A DNA stretch of 39,781 nucleotides, from contig JAAYDC010000025.1 of the NCBI GenBank assembly GCA_012729455.1, positions 1-39,781 on the forward strand, read 5' to 3'. Below are positions 1-8,170 of this stretch, in pieces (positions within the stretch are counted from its first letter, which is position 1; each line of letters starts with the position of its first letter). The notes under the pieces were generated by a model, which was not told the origin of the DNA, searched no databases, and saw only the letters and a program-made list of their open reading frames with translations. This DNA comes from Chloroflexota bacterium. Its GTDB lineage: Bacteria > Chloroflexota > Anaerolineae > UBA1429. A program made the position numbers and the translations under genes.

Positions 1-30
1 CAGCGTCTCTTTTAGGCGCCGCGCTTTCGC

Positions 31-1173
31 TCAGTCGTAGCGGCCGTATGTCTCGCACACCTCAACCAGCTTGCGCAGGTTCTCGAGCGGGGTGTCGCGC
101 CCGCACTGGTCGCCGGTTGAGAGGATGAACCCGCCCCCCGCACCGGCATCGTCGATCGCCTGTTTGGCGGCTTGCTCGACCTCTTTCACCGTCCCACGCA
201 GCATCACATCAGTGGTGTGCAGGTTACCCATCAGCGCCAGCCGGTCGCCATAGAGCTGCTTGATCTCGGAAAGGTTGCAGTCGCCCATCGGCGGAGGCTC
301 GAGCGGGTTGATGCAATCCAACTCGGTCTCTTCGGCGCACATCTTGACCAGGTCTTTTTCCAGCCCGCAGCTGTGCAGGATGGTGAGCACTCCCGCCTGG
401 CGCGCCATGCGGGACAGCTTTTTGAGAGTCGGCAGCGAAAGCTGGCGCGCAAGCGCCGGTGACTGCAGCGTGATCGCCCCCGAGGCGCCGATCAGGATAA
501 AATCGGGCTTGAGTTCTAGCTGCATCTCCATCATCTTGACCTGACGCGCGTCATCCATCTGGCGCAGCTCTTCGATCAGGTCTGGTTCGTCGTAGTAGAG
601 ATAGGTCAGCGCCATGGCAGTGCCTTCGGCCAGGCCAAACCACCCCTGAAAACCCGGCATGCCGACCGCCATCCCAAAGGCGCCCGATTCTCCCAGTTCA
701 CGGCGCTGGATTTCGCAGATCGAGGCATCATAGCCGGTAGGAACCTGCATCAGGTAGCGCAGCTTGGCCCAGTCGGTCTTGAAATCCTTGATCGGTTTGA
801 TGGTGACGGTGGGTGGATCAGCGATGTAATAGGTCACCTGTTGAGTGAGGTCACCGGCAGGGGTGCCGATGCGCGAATCGATCACCAGGCGTTCGTTGCT
901 CCAGTGATAGGCGAGCTGCTCGTGCTCGAGGTCGATATCGTACGTAAAGCGCGGCGAGCCATTGAAAAACCAGCCGTCGAGGCCCAGCTCATTGACGGCA
1001 TTGATATAGGCGCGCCACAAGGGCGGTGCCTGGTAATAATAAATATCCCAAAAGGGCCTGCCCGTCAGCCGGGCGGGGACCATATTGGAGATATCGGGTG
1101 TGCAGGGGACGCGATCCGGGATACCCCGCTGCATGGCGACGATAAAACGTTCGCGCGAAGTCATTTTAGCCAT
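31..1173 (-). CDS. Uroporphyrinogen decarboxylase/MtaA-family protein
   Basis: A 380-residue protein of the UroD-like TIM-barrel family, which includes heme-pathway decarboxylases and corrinoid-linked methyltransferases such as MtaA and CmuA. The segment LHSCGLEKDL (about residue 268) holds the His-x-Cys pair that binds catalytic zinc in the methyltransferase branch, and GNLHTTDVMLRGT follows near the C-terminus. This favours methyl transfer over heme synthesis, and no heme genes are nearby. The ATG at 1173 is chosen because GGAG lies about 5 nt upstream; the open frame runs 40 codons further up but looks non-coding. It diverges from the ThuA-like gene. Substrate unknown; a catabolic methyltransferase or demethylase role is inference. 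Confidence 0.8.
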   Translation of the reverse strand: MAKMTSRERFIVAMQRGIPDRVPCTPDISNMVPARLTGRPFWDIYYYQAPPLWRAYINAVNELGLDGWFFNGSPRFTYDIDLEHEQLAYHWSNERLVIDSRIGTPAGDLTQQVTYYIADPPTVTIKPIKDFKTDWAKLRYLMQVPTGYDASICEIQRRELGESGAFGMAVGMPGFQGWFGLAEGTAMALTYLYYDEPDLIEELRQMDDARQVKMMEMQLELKPDFILIGASGAITLQSPALARQLSLPTLKKLSRMARQAGVLTILHSCGLEKDLVKMCAEETELDCINPLEPPPMGDCNLSEIKQLYGDRLALMGNLHTTDVMLRGTVKEVEQAAKQAIDDAGAGGGFILSTGDQCGRDTPLENLRKLVEVCETYGRYD

Positions 1174-1265
1174 AGGGACTCCAAGTCTAACCAGCTGAAT
1201 TATCCGGCAGCGGCTCAAGCACCTGTTGCAGAGCATGACTGGCGTTTGGCGCGCTGATTGGGAAA

Positions 1266-1293
1266 AGTATAGCTTGTCCGCAACGGTTGGCAA
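1266..1293 (-). promoter_or_regulatory. Predicted sigma-70 promoter for the UroD-family gene
   Basis: On the minus strand TTGCCA (1288-1293) and TATACT (1266-1271) are separated by 16 nt. The start codon is about 90 nt downstream. The -35 box is of the TTGCC type seen at three other promoters in this window. Confidence 0.5.
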
Positions 1294-1312
1294 ACCTCGA
1301 ACTGCGCCAGGG

Positions 1313-1341
1313 TTGACGGGTGCCGGGTGCGGTGGTAGAAG
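1313..1341 (+). promoter_or_regulatory. Possible weak promoter for the ThuA-like gene
   Basis: TTGACG (1313-1318), a 17-nt spacer and TAGAAG (1336-1341) lie about 30 nt before the ThuA-like start. The -35 box is good and the -10 box is poor. The start itself is preceded by a clear GAGGAG ribosome-binding site. Confidence 0.3.
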
Positions 1342-1368
1342 AAAGTATCATCGTGGACGAGGAGCGAG

Positions 1369-2013
1369 ATGAAACGAGCATTGATTGTCCAGGGCGGATG
1401 GCAGGGACACGAGCCCAAGCCGGTGGCAGATATCCTGGCAGGTGCGCTGCGCAAGGAGGGCTTTGAGGTAACGGTCTCGGATACGCTGGACGCCTTTTTA
1501 GATGGCGAGGCGCTTAAAGCGCTTGGTCTAATCGTCCCCGAATGGACGATGGGCACCATCACGAGCGCCCAACTCAACCCGCTGCTTGAGGCGGTTAAAA
1601 GCGGTGTTGGCATTGCCGGGCTGCACGGCGGTATGGGCGACGCCTTTCGCAACGAGACCGAGTTTCAGTACATGGTCGGTGGACAGTGGGTGGCGCATCC
1701 TGGCAACGACGGCGTGCGCTACATGGTGAACGTGGTCAAACCCTTTGACCCAATCATGCAGGGCATTACCGATTTCGAGGTGTGCTCTGAGCAATACTAT
1801 ATGCACGTCGACCCGGTCATCGAGGTGCTTGCGACCACCAACTTTGGCGAAACGGTCATGCCGGTAGTCTGGAAAAAGCACTATGGCAAAGGGCGCGTTT
1901 TTTACTGCTCGCTGGGGCATGTTGCACAGGTATTTGAGCAGGATCCGCAGATCATCACCATTATGACGCGCGGAATGCTCTGGGCAGCCGAAGGCAAGGC
2001 GTCAGCCCAATAA
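1369..2013 (+). CDS. ThuA-like (trehalose utilization) domain protein
   Basis: A 214-residue single-domain protein with the ThuA/class-I glutamine-amidotransferase-like fold: MKRALIVQGGWQGHEP at the N-terminus, then IAGLHGGMGDAF (about residue 82), the VGGQWVAHPG segment and a C-terminal strand GRVFYCSLGH. ThuA-like proteins act on sugars or sit beside sugar oxidoreductases, but few have assigned reactions. The length is normal for the stand-alone family. The ATG has a GAGGAG site 5-6 nt upstream. It is divergent from the UroD-family gene, and its 3' end overlaps the convergent ecfT gene by 12 bp. The substrate cannot be inferred from the sequence. Confidence 0.82.
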   Translation: MKRALIVQGGWQGHEPKPVADILAGALRKEGFEVTVSDTLDAFLDGEALKALGLIVPEWTMGTITSAQLNPLLEAVKSGVGIAGLHGGMGDAFRNETEFQYMVGGQWVAHPGNDGVRYMVNVVKPFDPIMQGITDFEVCSEQYYMHVDPVIEVLATTNFGETVMPVVWKKHYGKGRVFYCSLGHVAQVFEQDPQIITIMTRGMLWAAEGKASAQ

Positions 2014-2793
2014 AGACAGTCCCCAGTTACAGCGCCACACGAGGTAGCCGGCAAAGGCCGCCAACAAGATCCCCAGCACCAGCCAGTCGCTCGGGCGCAT
2101 GCAAAGCGGCTGCCAGTCGCTGCGGCGGTGGTGTGAACCGAATCCGCGCGAGGCCAGGCTGCGGCTGAGCGCCTCGGCTGAACGCAGCGAGGCGATCACC
2201 ATCGCCACCGCAATCGGGATCAGCGCCCGCAGACGTACCAGCAGCGCGCCCCGGTCGAGCTCAAGGGCGCGCGCCTTTTGGGCGTCGCTGATGCGCCGGT
2301 AGGTATCAGCCAAGGCTGGCAGCTGGCTAAGCGCCATCGCCAGCGTCATGCCCCAGCTGTAGGGCAGCCCCAGCCCTACCAGGCTGCGCGTGGTGGCCGA
2401 CTGGCTGGTAGTGATGAGCCATACCAGCACCACCCCCGCCAGTGCCCCGATGCGTAAAGCCAGCGTCACACCTAACAACAGACTGGCTGCGGAAAGGTGC
2501 ACAGGCCCCAATGCCAGCCATGCCTCGCCGGGCAGAGGGGTTAGCAGCGCGGTAAAGAGCGCGATCATGGCCATTACACCCCACAATAGCCTGAGCGAGC
2601 GCCACACTGTAGCAAGGATACCGGCACTGGCGGCAACCAGCAGGATCAGCCCCAGCGCTGCCAGGGTGAACCACAGGTTGCGCTGTGTCAGGATCACCAC
2701 CGAGGCCAGCAGCGCGGTAACCAGCTTGACGCGTGCATCCATACGGTGCAGCCACGACCCGCCGGCCTGATATAAGTCAAAGACGGCGCTCAT
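2002..2793 (-). CDS. ecfT: ECF transporter transmembrane component EcfT
   Basis: A 263-residue integral membrane protein with about five or six hydrophobic segments. It is the T component that couples the two ATPases to the substrate-binding S component of energy-coupling factor vitamin/metal importers. The cytoplasmic coupling helices are recognisable by their Arg motifs: DAQKARALELD (about residue 190) and SRSLASRGFG (about residue 215), matching the paired X-Arg-X signatures of EcfT. Its ATG overlaps the TGA of ecfA2 (ATGA), so translation is probably coupled. It is the last gene of the leftward unit and runs 12 bp into the convergent ThuA-like gene. Confidence 0.9.
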   Translation of the reverse strand: MSAVFDLYQAGGSWLHRMDARVKLVTALLASVVILTQRNLWFTLAALGLILLVAASAGILATVWRSLRLLWGVMAMIALFTALLTPLPGEAWLALGPVHLSAASLLLGVTLALRIGALAGVVLVWLITTSQSATTRSLVGLGLPYSWGMTLAMALSQLPALADTYRRISDAQKARALELDRGALLVRLRALIPIAVAMVIASLRSAEALSRSLASRGFGSHHRRSDWQPLCMRPSDWLVLGILLAAFAGYLVWRCNWGLSLLG

Positions 2794-3623
2794 TGGGTAC
2801 CCCCACGCAGCTGCGTCACAGCAGCTGAGAACTCGGCGTTGGTGAGTACATCGCCGGGCATACCAAGGTCAGTCAGAGCGCGCGCCAGACGAATGAGGGG
2901 CGGAGCCATCAGGCCGGCTTCCGCCAGCAGCGCGTTATCGGAAAAGATGCTGCGGGTGGCATCATCGCGCAGCAATCTGCCCCTGCACATCACCAGGCAG
3001 CGCTGACAGTGCTCGGCAGCCAGGGCCATGTCATGGGTAACAAGGATGATGGTATGCCCCGAGCTTGCCAAGGAGAGCACCTGAGCGAGCAGCGCGCTGG
3101 CGCTGCGGGCATCCAGCCCGGCGGTGGGCTCGTCCAGCACCAGCACGGGCGGCCGCATCACCAGGATACTCGCCAGCGCCACCAGACGGCGTTGGCCATA
3201 TCCCAGCATGGCTGGCGGGGTATCCGCCCAGCGTTCGATCCCCATCTGCTCTAGCATCGCCTCGCTGCGGCGAACGATCTCGTCCGGCTTAAATCCAAGG
3301 TTGCGCAGCCCAAAGGCCAGTTCCTCACGGCAGCTGCCGGCAAAGAGCTGGTCGTCAGGATTCTGAAATACCAACCCAACCTTGCGGGCCAATTCGGCGG
3401 TGGTGCGCGTGCGGGAATCCTGCCCGTCGACCCAGACCGTACCGCTGGTAGGCCTGAGCAGGCCATTGAGATGCTTGACGAGGGTGGTCTTGCCGGCGCC
3501 GTTGTGCCCGATGATGCCGACGATGCTGCCGGGCCATATCTCGGCCGTTACCGCCTCGATAGCCGGCACCTGCGGCTCGTAGGCATGGCTGAGCGCCTCC
3601 AGGCGGATGACCGGCTCAGGCAT
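2790..3623 (-). CDS. ecfA2: ECF transporter ATPase EcfA2, degenerate signature motif
   Basis: A 277-residue ABC ATPase of the ECF type. Visible motifs are Walker A GHNGAGKTT, the Q-loop VFQNPDDQLF, Walker B VLVLDEPTAGLD and the switch His in LVTHDM. The ABC signature, normally LSGGQ, reads MLGYGQ here, so this subunit offers an altered signature to the ATP bound on EcfA1. The ATG at 3623 overlaps the end of ecfA1 by 8 nt; an upstream in-frame extension exists but lies inside ecfA1 and looks non-coding. It should pair with EcfA1 and dock on EcfT. Family certain; the functional effect of the motif change is inference. Confidence 0.9.
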   Translation of the reverse strand: MPEPVIRLEALSHAYEPQVPAIEAVTAEIWPGSIVGIIGHNGAGKTTLVKHLNGLLRPTSGTVWVDGQDSRTRTTAELARKVGLVFQNPDDQLFAGSCREELAFGLRNLGFKPDEIVRRSEAMLEQMGIERWADTPPAMLGYGQRRLVALASILVMRPPVLVLDEPTAGLDARSASALLAQVLSLASSGHTIILVTHDMALAAEHCQRCLVMCRGRLLRDDATRSIFSDNALLAEAGLMAPPLIRLARALTDLGMPGDVLTNAEFSAAVTQLRGGTQ

Positions 3624-4470
3624 GCAGACCCCCACGCAGGTCACGTTCGGCTTGAGCAACGTCCAGCCAGTCGGCCGGCTGCAGCGCCGGCAGTTGTTTG
3701 CGCAGTTGCCAGGCCAGTTGCACCAGCGTCGGTGCGGAAAATGTCGACCACAGCGCGGGATCACTCAGCAGTTCGCGCGGTTCGCCCTGGGCTAGCAGCC
3801 TGCCGCTCTCGATGAGGATCAGCCGGTTAGCCAAGGCGAGTTCCTGATCCAGCTTGTTGACGGTCATCAGCACGGTGGTGCCCTGCTGGCGGTTGATATC
3901 CCGCAACAGCTGCAGGAGCGCCTCCCGGCCAGCCGGATCGAGGCTGGTCAGAGCTTCATCCAGGATCAGCACCCTCGGCCGTCGGGCCAGCGCACAGGCG
4001 ATCGTCAGCCTGGCCTTTTGTCCGCCTGAAAGCTGTGCAGGCGGCACGTGCCAGTGGTCGTGTAAGCCCACGGCATCCAGTACCCAGCTGGTGCGGTCGC
4101 TGATCTCTTGGCGATCGAGACCGAGGTTCTCCAACCCAAAGGCCACCTCTTCGGCCGCCGAGGCGCTCAGCAGCTGGCTATCGGCATCTTGATATACCAT
4201 GCCGACCACATCTGCCAGGTCAGCCGGGGCGATCTGGCTGGTATCGGTACCGTCAATGCGCACCTCGCCGCTGAGATCACCGCCTACCAGATGTGGAATC
4301 ATGCCATTCAATGTCAGGCACAGTGTGGTCTTGCCGGAGCCTGTGGCGCCCGCCAGCACCGCGATTTGTCCGGCTTCGATCGTGAGGTCTATCTCCTGCA
4401 AGGCAGGGGGCTGCAAATCCAGTGCCTGCGGGTAACGGTAAGAGAGCCCGCGCACCTCAATGATCGCCAT
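3616..4470 (-). CDS. ecfA1: ECF transporter ATPase EcfA1, switch His replaced by Asn
   Basis: A 284-residue ABC ATPase. Walker A is GATGSGKTT, the Q-loop region is VYQDADSQLL, the signature LSGGQ is intact, and Walker B is VLILDEALTSLD. In an ungapped alignment with EcfA2, the position of the H-loop histidine (LVTHDM) is Asn (MTVNKL). It therefore gives a good signature to its partner while its own nucleotide site lacks the switch His. It sits 15 nt after the S-component gene and overlaps ecfA2 by 8 nt, in the usual S-A-A-T order. Confidence 0.9.
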   Translation of the reverse strand: MAIIEVRGLSYRYPQALDLQPPALQEIDLTIEAGQIAVLAGATGSGKTTLCLTLNGMIPHLVGGDLSGEVRIDGTDTSQIAPADLADVVGMVYQDADSQLLSASAAEEVAFGLENLGLDRQEISDRTSWVLDAVGLHDHWHVPPAQLSGGQKARLTIACALARRPRVLILDEALTSLDPAGREALLQLLRDINRQQGTTVLMTVNKLDQELALANRLILIESGRLLAQGEPRELLSDPALWSTFSAPTLVQLAWQLRKQLPALQPADWLDVAQAERDLRGGLHA

Positions 4471-4485
4471 GGTGAGTGCCCGCGC

Positions 4486-5019
4486 TCAGCCGCGTTTGTG
4501 GCGAAAGGCGCTGATGGCCGGATAGGCGCGCCGCACTGCGTAAACCAGCGGGATGCCCACCAGGGCGCCGGCCAGATTCTGAGCCAGGTTAAAAGGCACC
4601 TCCAGCCAGGCGTTAGCCCAGCTGGTAAAAAAGAGTCCCTCACCGAGCAGGTAGGTGCCCACCATCAGGAGTGTGCCGACCAGGCAGCCGGCCAACATGG
4701 CCAGCATGGTGCCGCGCCGGCTGATCCAGCCGGCTGCCAGCCCCTGCAAACCGTGCGCCAGCAGCGAAAGCGGCGCAAACTGGCCGTAACCGCCCAACAG
4801 GTCGGCAATCGCAGCGCCAACCCCGCCCGCAAGACCGCCCACCAGCGGACCAAAACTAAAGCCCGAAAAATAAGTGGCCACGTCTGAAAAGTTGATATAG
4901 CCCTGCGTGGCAGGAATGGGGATGCGCACCAGCAGGGTAAACACGGTGGTCAGGGCGATCAGCATCGCTACCAAGGTATAACGCAACGGATTACGGGTGG
5001 GCTGAGGCGAGGGTCTCAT
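4486..5019 (-). CDS. ECF transporter S component (substrate-binding membrane protein)
   Basis: A 177-residue hydrophobic protein with about six membrane segments. It has typical S-component features: the short LVRIPIP segment after helix 1, the loop QGYINFSDVATY, and glycine-rich helices (FGPLVGGLAGGVGAAIADLLGG). It captures the vitamin or cofactor precursor and topples within the ECF complex. The sequence does not identify the ligand; the pattern resembles the broad ECF_trnsprt family rather than a named RibU, BioY or ThiT type. ATG 5019 overlaps the mazG stop as ATGA and has a GGAG site. Linkage to the MazG fusion gene is the only hint of substrate. Confidence 0.83.
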   Translation of the reverse strand: MRPSPQPTRNPLRYTLVAMLIALTTVFTLLVRIPIPATQGYINFSDVATYFSGFSFGPLVGGLAGGVGAAIADLLGGYGQFAPLSLLAHGLQGLAAGWISRRGTMLAMLAGCLVGTLLMVGTYLLGEGLFFTSWANAWLEVPFNLAQNLAGALVGIPLVYAVRRAYPAISAFRHKRG

Positions 5020-6473
5020 GGGTTGCGCTCCTCTTCCTGCTTGGCCTGATCCCACCAGGCATCCATGGTCTCCAGCGTGCAATCTTCCAGCGCCACGCCC
5101 TGTTGATGGGCACAGCGCTCGAGGTAGGCAAAGCGCCGCGCAAAGCGCTGGTTGGTCTCACGCAGGGCCGATTCGGGGTCGAGTTCGTACCAGCGTGCCA
5201 GGTTCACCAGGCTAAAGAGCACGTCGCCTAATTCGCTGGCGCGCTCAGCAGCCGTCTGGGCCTGGCACCATTCGGCGAGCTCTTCATCGAACTTGGCTTG
5301 CACGCCGGCCAGGTTGGGCCAGTCAAAGCCCACGCGCGCCACGCGCCGCTGCATCTCGAACGACTGCAGCAGCGATGGCAGTGCCCGCGAGACGCCATCC
5401 AGCAATGATTTGGCCGCATCGTTGCGTTCCTGGCGTTTGATCTGTTCCCAGTTGCGCAGCACCTCTTCGGAGCCGCTTACCGCTGCATCACCGAAAACGT
5501 GCGGATGGCGGCGCACCAGTTTGGCAATATTAGCTGCCACAGCATCCACCAGCCGGAAATCGCCCTCTTCGGTAGCAATCTGGACGTGCATGATGATCTG
5601 TAGCATCAGGTCGCCCAGCTCTTCGCACAGCTTGTCCATATCGCCAGAATCGAGCGCATCCAGCACTTCATAGGTCTCTTCGAGCAGGTTGGTGCGCATT
5701 GTGGTGTGGGTCTGCTCGCGATCCCACGGGCAGCCGTCCGGGGCGCGCAGGCGGGCGATCACATCCTGGTGGCTGGCAACCGAACTGCGCTCGGGCAGCG
5801 CCCCCAGGTACACGCACGCCAGATGGTCAAGCGATGCTTGACGATCGAGCTCGTGCAGGCTGGCGGAGATTACATGTGCCTGCGGAGTACCCAACGCGGT
5901 GATCAGCCGGATCGGGTGGCCATCCGGATAGAGGTTCATCAGGGTCAGCTTGAGCTGGGATGCCAGGTAACGGTTGCCCAACTGCATGATAAGAGCCGGC
6001 ACGTCCGGATCGAGGTTGGGATGCAGACGAGCGATCACCTGCTCGCATGCGTGCACCTGCAAGCCGCTTTGGGCGTCGACTTCAAGCAAGGCACAGGCAG
6101 CGTCTACCCAGGAGATGCCTGCATGGGTCACCAACTCAATGCCGCGCTCAGCGGCACCTGAGCGAATGGCGCTGGTGGTGGCATCACCGCTGAGCGCATC
6201 GCCCGGTACGGCATAGGTGAGCCCCTCCTGTTCGATGGCAAGGTCGAGCAGTCGCTCGGCAATCTGGTGATGGACCTCGCTCAGATCATCGATTTGGTCG
6301 TAGAGATCGTCAAAACTTTCATAGCTGGGGCCTTTGGGCAAGGATGCAACGGCCGCATGCTGGCGGGTGCGCAGATACACGTGCGGTGAGGCCGCCAGTG
6401 CCTCCCAGGCAGCGCGGGTGATCAGGAGCGGGTCGCCAGGGCCAAGGCCCACCAGAGTGATCGTCGTTGGCAT
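5016..6473 (-). CDS. mazG: YabN-like protein: tetrapyrrole-methylase-like domain fused to MazG pyrophosphohydrolase
   Basis: A 485-residue two-domain protein. Residues 1 to about 215 form a SAM-dependent tetrapyrrole-methylase-like domain starting ITLVGLGPGDPLLIT, the classic GxGPGDP motif. From about 245 to the end is MazG, with CPWDREQTH, the metal-binding EETYE (about 262) and EELGD (about 288), and a second helical half ending in GDVLFSLVNLARW. MazG hydrolyses nucleoside triphosphates to monophosphates and is thought to clean up abnormal NTPs. The role of the methylase-like half in YabN-type fusions is not established. ATG 6473 has AGAGG about 6 nt upstream. It heads the ECF operon and overlaps the S-component start. 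Confidence 0.9.
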   Translation of the reverse strand: MPTTITLVGLGPGDPLLITRAAWEALAASPHVYLRTRQHAAVASLPKGPSYESFDDLYDQIDDLSEVHHQIAERLLDLAIEQEGLTYAVPGDALSGDATTSAIRSGAAERGIELVTHAGISWVDAACALLEVDAQSGLQVHACEQVIARLHPNLDPDVPALIMQLGNRYLASQLKLTLMNLYPDGHPIRLITALGTPQAHVISASLHELDRQASLDHLACVYLGALPERSSVASHQDVIARLRAPDGCPWDREQTHTTMRTNLLEETYEVLDALDSGDMDKLCEELGDLMLQIIMHVQIATEEGDFRLVDAVAANIAKLVRRHPHVFGDAAVSGSEEVLRNWEQIKRQERNDAAKSLLDGVSRALPSLLQSFEMQRRVARVGFDWPNLAGVQAKFDEELAEWCQAQTAAERASELGDVLFSLVNLARWYELDPESALRETNQRFARRFAYLERCAHQQGVALEDCTLETMDAWWDQAKQEEERNP

Positions 6474-6489
6474 ACAACACCTCTCATTT

Positions 6490-6518
6490 ATTATAGGCCA
6501 AGGCTTACACGCGAAAAA
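6490..6518 (-). promoter_or_regulatory. Possible promoter for the mazG-ECF operon
   Basis: A perfect minus-strand TATAAT (6490-6495) lies about 17 nt upstream of the mazG ATG, with only a poor TTTTTC at the expected -35 position (6513-6518). It is back-to-back with the tRNA-Gly promoter, the two -35 regions being 2 nt apart. Confidence 0.4.
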
Positions 6519-6520
6519 GT

Positions 6521-6548
6521 TTGACATCCCAACCAGCTTGTTTATACT
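6521..6548 (+). promoter_or_regulatory. Strong sigma-70 promoter for tRNA-Gly
   Basis: TTGACA (6521-6526), a 16-nt spacer and TATACT (6543-6548). The tRNA begins 8 nt after the -10 box, so the transcript should start at or just before the mature 5' end. Confidence 0.8.
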
Positions 6549-6556
6549 GTGGTTAC

Positions 6557-6629
6557 GCGGGTGTAGCTCAGTTGGCAGAGCGTCTGCTTCCCAAGCAGAA
6601 TGTCATGGGTTCGAATCCCACCACCCGCT
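6557..6629 (+). tRNA. tRNA-Gly (anticodon CCC)
   Basis: A 73-nt cloverleaf. The acceptor stem GCGGGTG (6557-6563) pairs perfectly with CACCCGC (6622-6628), and the discriminator is T, as expected for bacterial tRNA-Gly. The anticodon stem is TCTGC/GCAGA with loop TTCCCAA, giving anticodon CCC for GGG codons. The T-loop is TTCGAAT, and the T-stem is ATGGG/CCCAC with an A-C mismatch at its base. The 3' CCA is not encoded (the next bases are CTG). It stands alone with its own promoter and terminator. Confidence 0.96.
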
Positions 6630-6639
6630 CTGTTTTTTC

Positions 6640-6680
6640 AGCTCTCCAGCCGCCGTAGTGCGGCACGGGAGCTTTTTTTA
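6640..6680 (+). terminator. Rho-independent terminator after tRNA-Gly
   Basis: AGCTCTC (6640-6646) pairs with GGGAGCT (6667-6673), with an inner GCCGC/GCGGC stem, and is followed by seven T residues. A TTTTTT run also lies just upstream (6633-6638). Confidence 0.85.
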
Positions 6681-6693
6681 TAGGAGGCGCCCC

Positions 6694-8169
6694 GTGGATA
6701 GCCGCGTGCAAACCCGTTCACGTGCCCTCTCTCGCTGTTTGATATACGCAGGGTTCTTTCTGTTGGCATTTGCTTATCTTGCGAGCGGCACCACGCGGGC
6801 GCTCAATATCTATGACGAGGGCTTGATCCTCTACGGCGCTCAACGGGTAGCCTGGGGCAGGTGCCTTACCGCGACTTTTGGACACTCTACAGCCCCGCCC
6901 AGTATTATGTCCTGGCTGGTCTGTTCAGGATGTTTGGTTCGAGTGTACTAGTCGAGCGCATCTGGGATACCCTCCTGCGCGCCGTTATGGCGGCGCGGCA
7001 CCTGGCCAGCTGGATTACTGGCTTGGGTCGCCCTCATAGCGTGGCTGGGCTTTTACGAGTTTTACGGCTACCCGATATATGCTGCTCTCGGACTAACACT
7101 GGTGGGCTTTAACCTGCTCCTAGGGATGCTCGATTCACCACAACCGCAGCGCTGCCTGTTTTGGGCGGGCGTAGCGTTGGGTTTGGCGGCTCTTTCGCCA
7201 CAATCTGGGCGCCTATGCCTGGATTGCCTCTGCCCTGATCGTGATGGCGCTCGTGTTGCTGGGCGGTGCGGCTGGGTGGGGGCGTGGTTGGCGCAAATTG
7301 GATAAAGCCTGGCTGAGCATGATGGCCGGCACAGCCCTCGTGACGGTACCGGTGGCAATGCTCTTATAGCGGTGCCCTGGCCGCTGCTGGCAGATCAGTT
7401 GGTGATCTTTCCGGCGACTGTCTTTCCGCGTGTGCGCGCGCTGCTCTATCCGGCATTAACTGCCGATGTGCTCCGCCAACTGACCCTACCACCTGACCTG
7501 GATGGTGACGATCCTGCTGGCGCTGTATGCCCTGGTGCGTGCGATGCGCCTGGGGCACCTTCGCTTGGCGCCGGATGAGGTGGGGTGTGCGACTGTCCTG
7601 GGGCTGATCGTACTCACGGCGGTGGTGTCGATCAACCAGGCGCGCACCCGCGCCGATTATATCCATCTGGCTGGCCTGCTGGTGTTTACCATCACCGGCT
7701 TGTCGCTTTTGGTTGGCGCGCTGCGCGCTCACGGACGTGCAGCCAGCATCATCGGGATGGTGTTGGCTGTGGCACTTTTGTGGCCATCGAGCAGGTGCAG
7801 GTGGTGCCGGCGGTCGCGAGCGGGTTGCTCTGTGGACAACCCTTTTTCGAGGGGCTTTCGCGCCACGATCGCGTTTTCGTTAACGATCCGCTGCTTTATT
7901 TCCTGGTGGGGCGGCCAAGTGTCACTCGCCATCACGAGATGTACCCGGGAGTGGTTACCGAGGCTGCGGTACAGGCACAGATCATTGCCGAATTGGAGGC
8001 CCAGCAGCCAGAATTGATAGTACTATTTTCGATGTTTGAGGATGTACAGGAGCCGAACGACTCGGGGCGATCCAGCGGGATATTTGTGCTGGATCGCTAC
8101 ATCCAAAGCCGCTATACCCTTGATCGTTCGTTTGGCCCTAACTATCATCTGATGCGCCTTGAGCGCTGA
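6694..8169 (+). pseudogene. Decayed glycosyltransferase-39-like polytopic membrane protein gene, six frame changes
   Basis: Read with six frame switches, near 6855, 7000, 7195, 7367, 7497 and 7785, this region gives one continuous protein of about 490 residues. It starts at GTG 6694 behind an AGGAGG site, passes through conserved segments such as NIYDEGLILYGAQ, then VPYRDFWTLYSPAQYY, several hydrophobic helices, and ends with DPLLYFLVGRPSVTRHHE and a stop at 8167-8169. The order and spacing match family-39/ArnT-like membrane glycosyltransferases, which move sugars from polyprenyl phosphate donors in the membrane. No other gene in the window is broken, so genuine decay is more likely than poor sequence, though base errors remain possible. 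No intact product is expected. Confidence 0.8.
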
Positions 8170-8170
8170 T

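Noticed and set aside
6334-6951. A 205-codon plus-strand frame running across the tRNA and its terminator
   Set aside because: Its first part is antisense to mazG and it crosses a tRNA; only its end, from GTG 6694, is coding, as the first segment of the pseudogene.
7830-7840. A DnaA-box-like TGTGGACAA in the pseudogene
   Set aside because: It is a single imperfect 9-mer with no cluster and no AT-rich unwinding region nearby, so it does not mark an origin.
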